Source of the DNA: an uncultured Bacillota bacterium | GTDB taxonomy: Bacteria > Bacillota > JAAYKD01 | Reading direction: 5' to 3' | Length of the DNA stretch: 12,311 nt | Assembly (NCBI GenBank): GCA_937897315.1 | Contig: CALCNS010000339.1 | Span: 1-12,311, forward strand | Part shown: positions 6,768-12,311 of the stretch, one piece after another | How positions within the stretch are numbered: the stretch's first letter is position 1 | Layout: every line of letters begins with the position of its first letter | Translations under genes and position numbers: made by a program | The notes under the pieces: generated by a model | Seen by the model: only the letters and a program-made list of their open reading frames with translations | Database searches by the model: none | Told to the model about the DNA's origin: nothing

Positions 6768-6800
6768 ATCGTTAAATGATATCATATAACGATATTGTAA
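6761..6800. promoter_or_regulatory. 40-bp near-perfect palindrome, probable PadR operator
   Basis: The outer arms 6761-6774 and 6787-6800 (TTACAATATCGTTA and its complement) match perfectly, and the centre 6776-6785 (ATGATATCAT) is also a perfect palindrome; overall 19 of 20 base pairs are symmetric. It covers the -10 and the transcription start and ends just before the padR ribosome site. PadR regulators usually bind such AT-rich dyads at their own promoters, so autorepression is the likely reading. An extra half-site-like TAACGAT is at 6750-6756. Confidence 0.85.
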
Positions 6801-6816
6801 TGTGGAGGTGAAGTCC

Positions 6817-7134
6817 TTGCCTAAAAAAGCACTTGAAAGCTTAACCGAATCCATGTTTTATGTACTCATGGCCCTCCACTTTAGGAATATGTGTGGGACC
6901 GATATAGCCACTTACATTGAGCAGCATACGCGTTTCAGAGTCGTGATGGGACCAGCAACCCTTTATACTAACCTAGCAAAATTCGAAAAAGAGAAATACA
7001 TCCGTGAAATCGAGGTCGAAGGTCGCAAGCGTACCTATACGTTGACCGATTTAGGACGGTCGGCCTATGAAGAAGAGTTGATACGACTGAGACAATGCAT
7101 TTTGGACGCCGAGAGTGAGGTGGATAGAATATGA
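6817..7134 (+). CDS. PadR family transcriptional regulator
   Basis: I choose TTG 6817 (105 aa), which has GGAGGTGA five bases upstream; the in-frame GTG at 6802 overlaps that site and is unlikely. The protein is the short PadR type: a winged helix starting ALESLTESMFYVLMALHF (5-22), the recognition part GPATLYTNLAKFEKEKYI (45-62, the hallmark xxTLYxxLxxLexxG block) and the wing VEGRKRTYTLTDLGRSAYEEEL (67-88), then a short C-terminal helix for dimerisation. It probably represses its own operon through the palindrome at 6761-6800 until an inducer is bound. The stop overlaps the start of the DUF2812 gene by 4 bp (ATGA), typical of translational coupling in padR-DUF2812 pairs. Confidence 0.9.
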   Translation: MPKKALESLTESMFYVLMALHFRNMCGTDIATYIEQHTRFRVVMGPATLYTNLAKFEKEKYIREIEVEGRKRTYTLTDLGRSAYEEELIRLRQCILDAESEVDRI

Positions 7135-8336
7135 GTAACAAAATGAACCCCAAAGGAAAACGGCGGATTCGGTTTGCTCCCTGCCCGGAGTATGATGTAG
7201 AGTGCATGGAGAGTTGGCTAGAGGACATGGCTAGGCAAGGTTTGATTCTTGATGGCGAATTTTTCCGGGTGTATTTCTTTCGGCAGAGTCCACCCGTGGA
7301 GGTTCGCTACCGTTTAGAAGCTGCAGCCAAATCAATCTCAATTTTCGATGATTATGGAGGGAACCCTAGCCCAGAACTGCTTCAGATTAGTCGTGAATTT
7401 GGTTGGGAGTATGTGACATCAGGAAGAGATTTTTATATTTTCACCAGTACCGATGCTCAAACGAGAGAGATGAATACCGATGTGACCGTACATGCCATGA
7501 CGCTAGATGTGGTGAGAAAGCGTGAAAGATCAAATCTACTAGCTCTTGCTTTCAATATTTTCCTACAATTTGTTATTTTCCAAAGAGGGGTTCTCTCTTT
7601 GGCTAGCAATGTGGGTAGTCAGGTGTATTTCTCTATGCTGTTTCTACTTCTTTGGACCGCATTCAACCAGCTTCAGAAGATAAAACATTTAAGGGAGCTT
7701 CGAAGTCGATTGCACGAGGGAGAAACGTTGAGTCGTAAGTTGAATTGGCAACAGAAAGGGAAGCGTAACAAATTAAAGACGATTCTATACGTTGCTTTTG
7801 TTGGATACTTCTTCGCTAGTTGGCTTTGGACATGGTATTTGGAGGCGTCGGGGGCATTTAGATACAATATGATTGCTTATCATGAACCTCTTCCTATAGC
7901 AACACTGCAAGATTTATCTCCGTCGGCGGAGTTTGTCTTTGATGATTTTGGGGTGGGGAATACCATTGAAGTCAAGCAAGATTGGTTAGCACCCCAGATT
8001 ATCTCGTTTCATCAAACCGGAAGTTTGCGAAAAGATGGGGACATCGTTTTTAAAGGGGGATTGGTGGTAGACTACTTTTACACGAAGTCTCCTTGGCTAG
8101 CCAAGCAAATGGCGGATGAACTACTCCGCAAAGCCCGATTGGAAGCTAAATCATTTGAAGAACTCCCTGCCCCAGTATTGAATGTGGATTCAGTAAGCGC
8201 ATTTAGGGCTATTTTCCCTACGATTATTCTCTTAAAGGGGTCGCAAGTTGTGAAAGTGGTGTTGTATCAATCGATGGAGCAAAACCTGTGGTCTTTGCAG
8301 GAATGGGCGGAGGTTTTCGCCAATAGTTTGAAATAA
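7131..8336 (+). CDS. DUF2812 membrane protein, PadR partner
   Basis: A 401-residue protein. The N-terminal DUF2812 domain (about 12-120) shows the characteristic ESWLEDMARQGLIL (27-40) and GWEYVTSGRDFYIF (91-104). Three hydrophobic segments follow, about 135-153, 164-180 and 217-236, with charged KRNKLK before the third, so it is an inner-membrane protein. The C-terminal 165 residues look like an extracytoplasmic or cytoplasmic soluble domain; I do not recognise this part and it is longer than in the simple DUF2812 proteins I recall. DUF2812 genes commonly sit next to padR and are thought to be envelope-related, but the activity is unknown. Translation is coupled to padR by the 4-bp overlap. 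Confidence 0.82.
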   Translation: MSNKMNPKGKRRIRFAPCPEYDVECMESWLEDMARQGLILDGEFFRVYFFRQSPPVEVRYRLEAAAKSISIFDDYGGNPSPELLQISREFGWEYVTSGRDFYIFTSTDAQTREMNTDVTVHAMTLDVVRKRERSNLLALAFNIFLQFVIFQRGVLSLASNVGSQVYFSMLFLLLWTAFNQLQKIKHLRELRSRLHEGETLSRKLNWQQKGKRNKLKTILYVAFVGYFFASWLWTWYLEASGAFRYNMIAYHEPLPIATLQDLSPSAEFVFDDFGVGNTIEVKQDWLAPQIISFHQTGSLRKDGDIVFKGGLVVDYFYTKSPWLAKQMADELLRKARLEAKSFEELPAPVLNVDSVSAFRAIFPTIILLKGSQVVKVVLYQSMEQNLWSLQEWAEVFANSLK

Positions 8337-8351
8337 AAGGAGAGGATACCT

Positions 8352-9329
8352 ATGAATCGGCTTGCTTCGTTTCACGATGTTACAGCGCTCATGCAGATTC
8401 TCGAAAGAGAATATGGATTACAGGTGCTGAACATGACCTTGCACCGCAATATGGGTGGCGTCGTATATTTTGTAAAAGCCGATACTTTCTTTGTGTTCAA
8501 AATTTTCCGTCACGAGAATACCGAGAACGCTCTGCAATCCATACAAATACTGCAGTTTTTGCAAGAGTCCGATTACCCCGCCGTGAGAATCCTTCCAACA
8601 CAAAACGGGGAGGCGCAGGTGATTCTGCAGCGCCCCGAAGGAGAATGCGTGGGTGTGCTCTATCCTTTTTTGGAGGGGGAAGAAATGGAGGGCATTTACT
8701 TCGAGAATACAGGTGGAACCGGCGATACCGACCCACGTACACCGGCCTTGGGGGAGCAAATTGGGTTGTTGCATAAGATAATGTTGTCTGAGAAAGCGCC
8801 ACGACTCATTCACAGAGGAAAAGAGTTTTATATCGATCGGTTCATTCATTTGCTGGAGCGGGATGGCTATGATGCTGCACGTATTCAAGACTTTGCAGAA
8901 TACGGTACGGCTCTTTGGAGCAAATTAGCCCCTTTACCCCAAGGGTTTTGTCATGGAGACCTGCATACAGGCAACATGATTTTGAATCAACAGGGCTTTG
9001 TGCTTTTTGATTTCGATATTTCTTCTTCTGCTTTTCCGGTGATTGATGTGGCAACCCTTTGCGATGAAACCCATTTTAACCAGTTTGATGAAGCCGGTTA
9101 CGATAAAACGAGGATCGCCTTCGATGCTTTTTACCAGGGGTATTCTCGGGTGCGTACTTTAAGCGATGCAGAGATTCGAGGTATCTTTGATTTCATACCG
9201 ATTCGTCATTTTGAATTGTTCGCCACGATTCTATTCACTCACAAGCAGAAGATTCGTCCTGCCGGTATTGATGAGCAGTATGATTGGATGCTTCGCTGGC
9301 AGGAGTTGTGTGCCAAAAAACGTTTGTAG
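8352..9329 (+). CDS. APH-like phosphotransferase (second of two)
   Basis: A 325-residue soluble kinase. It begins at ATG 8352 with AAAGGAGAGG upstream, 15 bp after DUF2812. The N-lobe lysine is K50 in VFKIF. The catalytic loop CHGDLHTGN (H201, D203, N208) and the metal-binding LFDFD (D220) are intact, and FPVIDVAT follows as in homoserine-kinase-type and Ser/Thr-kinase-like APH proteins. It phosphorylates a small hydroxyl or amine compound with ATP; the substrate is unknown. It is not close in sequence to the phosphotransferase at 3033-4040 (HGD versus HRD, different flanking), so the two are not a recent duplication. It may be part of the padR operon, linking a membrane-stress output to a small-molecule kinase. 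Confidence 0.85.
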   Translation: MNRLASFHDVTALMQILEREYGLQVLNMTLHRNMGGVVYFVKADTFFVFKIFRHENTENALQSIQILQFLQESDYPAVRILPTQNGEAQVILQRPEGECVGVLYPFLEGEEMEGIYFENTGGTGDTDPRTPALGEQIGLLHKIMLSEKAPRLIHRGKEFYIDRFIHLLERDGYDAARIQDFAEYGTALWSKLAPLPQGFCHGDLHTGNMILNQQGFVLFDFDISSSAFPVIDVATLCDETHFNQFDEAGYDKTRIAFDAFYQGYSRVRTLSDAEIRGIFDFIPIRHFELFATILFTHKQKIRPAGIDEQYDWMLRWQELCAKKRL

Positions 9330-9355
9330 TTCGCCTAAAAAAGGAGGAATCTGCT

Positions 9356-10681
9356 ATGCCGTTACTCGCTGCTTTATTCACACCGCATCCTCCCTTGATT
9401 CTTCCTCCGGTGGGGCGAGGGGAAGAGAAGGGCATTCAAGCCACCGTCGATGCCATGCAAGAATGTGCTCGTCGAGTAGCTGCTTTGAAACCAGATACCA
9501 TTGTCGTGATTTCTCCTCATGCCACCGTGTATGCCGATTACTTTCACATATCACCAGGCAAGTTGGCTGCCGGTGATTTTCGTCGATTCTCAGCCCCTCA
9601 AGTGAAAATTCAGGTAGAGTACGACGAGGCCCTACGCCATCTGATTTGCCAGGAAGCTCAAAAAGCCGATTTGCCGGTGGGAGTTTTGGGAGAAGTCGAT
9701 GCCGAGTTAGACCATGGTACCATGATTCCTTTGTTCTTTATTCAGCAGGCATATACCGATTTTCGTGTCGTTCGTATGGGTTTTTCCGGTTTGTCTGCTG
9801 AAACGCATGCGCAATATGGTCAGGTGATGCAAAAGGTGTTTCAACAGTCACCGCGTAACGTCGTTTTGCTGGCCAGCGGGGATTTGTCACACAAACTAAC
9901 GGTGGACGGACCTTACGGTTTTCAGGAAGAAGGTCCCGAATTCGATGCCTTGGTGGTGGCGGCAATACGGGAAAACCGGCTCAAGGAGCTGCGTACCTTA
10001 CCGAAACCGCTCTGCCGTCGTGCCGCCGAGTGTGGGTTGCGTTCCTTGCAGATGTTGGCGGGGTGTCTGGAAGGGCTTTCGGTACATAGTGAGCTTTTGT
10101 CCTATGAAGGCCCTTTTGGAGTAGGTTATGCCGTAGCTTGGTTTGAGCTCAACCGAAAAGAAGAGGTGAAACACGACCCGTATGTACACTTGGCGAGACA
10201 AGCAGTAGAGCATTATGTACGATATAAAGCCAGCCTGCCCTTACCAAGTGACACACCGAAGGAGTTGTTGACGGGCAAAGCAGCGACTTTTGTTAGTTTG
10301 CACCGTAAAGGGCGGTTACGAGGATGCATTGGCACTTTGGAGCCATGGCAGGAAAATGTGGCAGAGGAAATCATTCAAAATGCAGTGAGCGCTTGTTCTA
10401 GGGACCCCCGGTTTTCTCCGGTGCGGACGGATGAGTTACAAGATTTGGAGATTAGTGTCGATGTTTTAAGTGCTCCCGAAAAAATTGGCAGTCCAGGGGA
10501 GCTGCAGGTAAAAAAATACGGGGTCATTGTGACTTCGGGTCATAAGCGGGGAGTGTTACTACCGGATTTGCACGGTGTGGAGACGGTGGAAGAGCAGGTG
10601 TCCATTGCCATGCAAAAAGCGGGTATTCGTCCCGGAGACACGATGCAGTTGCAACGATTTAAGGTGACTCGCCATGTTTGA
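9356..10681 (+). CDS. amrA: AmmeMemoRadiSam system protein A: Memo/LigB-like domain fused to AMMECR1 domain
   Basis: I start at ATG 9356 (441 aa), with AAAAAAGGAGG nine bases upstream; earlier in-frame starts lie inside the kinase gene. Residues 1-265 form the class III extradiol dioxygenase / Memo-like fold: PHPP (H11), SPHATVYADYF (H55), LDHG (H120) and GDLSH (H179), with C226 (AAECGLRS) a possible further ligand by analogy with Memo. Residues about 275-441 are the AMMECR1 domain, with the invariant LRGCIGTLEP (321-330), ACSRDPRFSPV (346-356), LEISVDVLSAPEKI and the glycine-rich GVLLPDLHGVETVEEQV. The system co-occurs with a radical SAM enzyme across bacteria and archaea, but its reaction is unknown. 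The stop overlaps the amrS start by 8 bp. Confidence 0.88.
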   Translation: MPLLAALFTPHPPLILPPVGRGEEKGIQATVDAMQECARRVAALKPDTIVVISPHATVYADYFHISPGKLAAGDFRRFSAPQVKIQVEYDEALRHLICQEAQKADLPVGVLGEVDAELDHGTMIPLFFIQQAYTDFRVVRMGFSGLSAETHAQYGQVMQKVFQQSPRNVVLLASGDLSHKLTVDGPYGFQEEGPEFDALVVAAIRENRLKELRTLPKPLCRRAAECGLRSLQMLAGCLEGLSVHSELLSYEGPFGVGYAVAWFELNRKEEVKHDPYVHLARQAVEHYVRYKASLPLPSDTPKELLTGKAATFVSLHRKGRLRGCIGTLEPWQENVAEEIIQNAVSACSRDPRFSPVRTDELQDLEISVDVLSAPEKIGSPGELQVKKYGVIVTSGHKRGVLLPDLHGVETVEEQVSIAMQKAGIRPGDTMQLQRFKVTRHV

Positions 10682-11552
10682 TGATTCGTCACAGAAGGTT
10701 GCGTGCATTTGTGATTTGTGCCCTCGTCATTGTCATATAAAGGATGGGGAGCGGGGATTCTGTGGGGCTCGCATCGTTGTTCAGGGTACAGTCGTGTTAG
10801 CCGAGCCCGGAAGGATATCTGGTTTGGCACTGGATCCCATAGAAAAGAAACCACTAAAACGGTTTTATTCGGGTAGCAATATATTATCGTTGGGTTTTTG
10901 GGGTTGTAATATGCTTTGTCCCTACTGCCAAAACCATGAGATTTCGCATCCAAGCCTGCAGGACCCGGTACGTTCTTTGCGTGTGTTGAGCACGCAGCAG
11001 GTAGTAGAATTGGCGAAAAGCCTCATTCTACGCGGTAACATAGGTGTGGCGTATACCTATAACGAACCGCTGACGTCCTATGAATATGTGCTGGAGACCG
11101 CAAGGGAAGTTCAGGCTCATGGGATGAAGAATGTGGTGGTGACCAATGGCTGCTTTGAATTGTGGGTTATTGAAGCGTTAGTTCCTTATACTGATGCGTG
11201 GAACATCGATCTCAAATCGTTTCAACCACAAGTGTATGCGGCATTGGGTGGGGATTTGCTAACGGTGCAACGCAGTATTGAGCTAGTAGCACGTAAGAAG
11301 CATGTAGAAGTGACTGCGTTAATTGTCTCGGGTCAAAACGATGGTGAAGAAGAAATGCAACAGTTGAGCCGGTGGTTGGCGGGTGTGGATAAAAGCATTC
11401 CCTTGCACATCAACCGCTCGTTTCCTCACTGGTTAAGACCCGATTTAGTTCCTCCTAGTGTCGAAAAGTTAACTCGGCTGGTGAACATCGCGCGCGAATC
11501 GTTGGAGTTTGTGTACCCTGGGAATTTCAGTTTGCCTTTCGGGAGGTCGTAG
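10674..11552 (+). CDS. amrS: AmmeMemoRadiSam system radical SAM enzyme
   Basis: A 292-residue enzyme with the radical SAM motif CNMLCPYC (C78, C82, C85) in SLGFWGCNMLCPYCQNHEIS. An N-terminal cysteine cluster (C11, C13, C16, C20, C30) resembles that of PflA-like and AmrS proteins. TYNEPLTSYEYV (about 125-136) and NIDLKSF (about 180-186) match the SAM and core regions. It uses a 4Fe-4S cluster and S-adenosylmethionine to generate a radical; the target is unknown, possibly the Memo/AMMECR1 partner's substrate. The start overlaps amrA by 8 bp. The C-terminus ends at YPGNFSLPFGRS; as I recall, many homologues continue with a CxxC-containing tail, which is absent here. There is no sign of a frameshift into it. 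Confidence 0.9.
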   Translation: MFDDSSQKVACICDLCPRHCHIKDGERGFCGARIVVQGTVVLAEPGRISGLALDPIEKKPLKRFYSGSNILSLGFWGCNMLCPYCQNHEISHPSLQDPVRSLRVLSTQQVVELAKSLILRGNIGVAYTYNEPLTSYEYVLETAREVQAHGMKNVVVTNGCFELWVIEALVPYTDAWNIDLKSFQPQVYAALGGDLLTVQRSIELVARKKHVEVTALIVSGQNDGEEEMQQLSRWLAGVDKSIPLHINRSFPHWLRPDLVPPSVEKLTRLVNIARESLEFVYPGNFSLPFGRS

Positions 11553-11553
11553 C

Positions 11554-12177
11554 ATGGAAGAACAGCGTTGGCTAAAAACGTTGCGAAATTGTCAAAGTTT
11601 GCTGCAGGTATCGGAGTTCGCTGCAACTTGCCAGCGGTGTCCTTTGCGTAAAGGGTGTAGGCAAGTGGTGGTGTCGGCAGGGGTAACTTCTGCTAAACTC
11701 ATGCTGATTGGCGAAGGTCCCGGAGCCGATGAAGATGCTCAGGGGCTCCCCTTCGTGGGTAAGGCGGGGCAATTGCTCGATAACATTTTGCATGCAGGTG
11801 GATTTTCTCGTCAAAACAATGTTTATATTACCAATGTAGTCAAATGCAGACCTCCAGGGAATCGCATCCCAACAGAAGAGGAACGACAGGCTTGTTTACC
11901 GATTTTAAGGCAGCAATACCGTCTGTTACAGCCAAAAATCGTTTTGTTGTTAGGAGCGACGGCAGTGCAGACTGTGATCGATCCTCAAGCGCGTATTACC
12001 AAAGTCCGAGGACAATGGGTGGAGAAGGATGGTGTTTGGTTCATGCCCACCTATCACCCTGCGGCTTTGTTGCGCAATGAAATGCTGAAAAAAGATGTTT
12101 GGGATGATATGAAACAAGTGATACAGAGGTATAGGGAAGTGGTGGATGCAAATCATTTTCCAAAACGGAAGATTTGA
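11554..12177 (+). CDS. Family 4 uracil-DNA glycosylase (iron-sulfur type)
   Basis: ATG 11554 (207 aa) is preceded by GGGAGG seven bases upstream and lies 1 bp after the amrS stop. Motif 1 is GEGPGADEDAQGLPFVG (53-69), and motif 2 is HPAALLRN (168-175). The 4Fe-4S ligands are C26 and C29 (CQRC), C98 (KCRPP) and C114, with the C-x15-C spacing of family 4; C35 is extra. The protein removes uracil arising from cytosine deamination or dUTP misincorporation, leaving an abasic site for base-excision repair. Length and motifs are typical of the family. Its placement directly after amrS suggests cotranscription, but whether it has a functional link to the AmmeMemoRadiSam module is inference. Confidence 0.93.
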   Translation: MEEQRWLKTLRNCQSLLQVSEFAATCQRCPLRKGCRQVVVSAGVTSAKLMLIGEGPGADEDAQGLPFVGKAGQLLDNILHAGGFSRQNNVYITNVVKCRPPGNRIPTEEERQACLPILRQQYRLLQPKIVLLLGATAVQTVIDPQARITKVRGQWVEKDGVWFMPTYHPAALLRNEMLKKDVWDDMKQVIQRYREVVDANHFPKRKI

Positions 12178-12181
12178 ACAA

Positions 12182-12209
12182 AGGCAGAGCAGAGAAATCT
12201 GTTCTGCCT
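12182..12209 (+). terminator. Strong stem-loop after the glycosylase gene, weak terminator or RNA processing element
   Basis: The stem AGGCAGAGCAGA / TCTGTTCTGCCT (12 bp, one G-T pair) has a GAAA loop and starts 4 bp after the stop. It is followed by GTTAAATCCC, not a T-run, so it is not a textbook intrinsic terminator. It may stabilise the 3' end or need a factor. Confidence 0.55.
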
Positions 12210-12242
12210 GTTAAATCCCACAAAAAATATGAAGATACTTGC

Positions 12243-12271
12243 TTGACATTGGGCAACAAAACGGGTATTAT
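12243..12271 (+). promoter_or_regulatory. Strong sigma-A promoter directed out of the right edge
   Basis: A perfect TTGACA (12243-12248), 17 bp, then TATTAT (12266-12271), reading into a leader that starts around 12279 and continues past the end. No start codon with a ribosome site is visible in the remaining bases, so the gene lies outside the window. Confidence 0.75.
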
Positions 12272-12311
12272 AACAAAGCGCTCGTGAGCAACTGTTTGCG
12301 ACGTGCATACA

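Noticed and set aside
8418..8888. 156-codon open frame on the minus strand
   Set aside because: It is antisense to the second phosphotransferase, whose kinase motifs are intact; no ribosome site and no recognisable domain.
9166..9576. 136-codon open frame on the plus strand
   Set aside because: It spans the kinase/amrA junction in a different frame and is Ser/Cys/Arg-rich with no domain.
10540..10953. 137-codon open frame on the minus strand
   Set aside because: It is antisense to the amrA/amrS junction; both real genes show conserved motifs.
1..12311. CRISPR array, tRNA, rRNA, insertion sequence or prophage
   Set aside because: No regularly spaced repeats with spacers, no cloverleaf or rRNA sequence, and no transposase, integrase or flanking target duplication was recognised.

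Overview
The window looks like chromosomal DNA of a low-to-moderate G+C Bacillota, most likely a Clostridia-type lineage. The reasons are strong Shine-Dalgarno sites (GGAGG-like) before nearly every gene, frequent GTG and TTG starts, classical sigma-A promoters, and Bacillota-typical families (PadR with DUF2812, CarD, DUF3841, DUF4143 ATPase, AmmeMemoRadiSam genes). I cannot name a species. No rRNA, tRNA, CRISPR array, transposase or phage gene is visible, and no gene-free stretch exceeds 300 bases.

Region 1 (1-1700, + strand): the 3' end of a flavodoxin-fold oxidoreductase, a GNAT acetyltransferase and a protein resembling the alpha/alpha-barrel terpene cyclases, packed as an operon. It meets the next block tail to tail with 13 bp between stop codons.

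Region 2 (1714-5160, - strand): two tandem, overlapping DUF3841 paralogues and an APH/choline-kinase-like phosphotransferase form one tight operon. Downstream of it lies an AAA+/DUF4143 ATPase with its own promoter. That promoter is embedded in three copies of a 15-bp element spaced 40 bp apart, one copy lying inside the end of the phosphotransferase gene.

Region 3 (5326-6730, + strand): wrbA with a terminator, then a monocistronic CarD-family regulator with its own promoter and terminator.

Region 4 (6739-12177, + strand): a consensus promoter overlapped by a 40-bp near-perfect palindrome leads into padR, a DUF2812 membrane protein, a second APH-like kinase, a fused Memo-like/AMMECR1 protein (amrA), the radical SAM enzyme amrS and a family-4 uracil-DNA glycosylase. 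All six genes are within 26 bp of each other or overlap, with no terminator visible between them, so PadR may control the whole set, including the functionally unsolved AmmeMemoRadiSam module. A stem-loop follows, and a strong promoter at the right edge fires out of the window.

The most interesting parts are the evenly spaced repeats at the ATPase promoter, the PadR operator and long operon joining AmmeMemoRadiSam to a DNA glycosylase, and the DUF3841 pair plus kinase.
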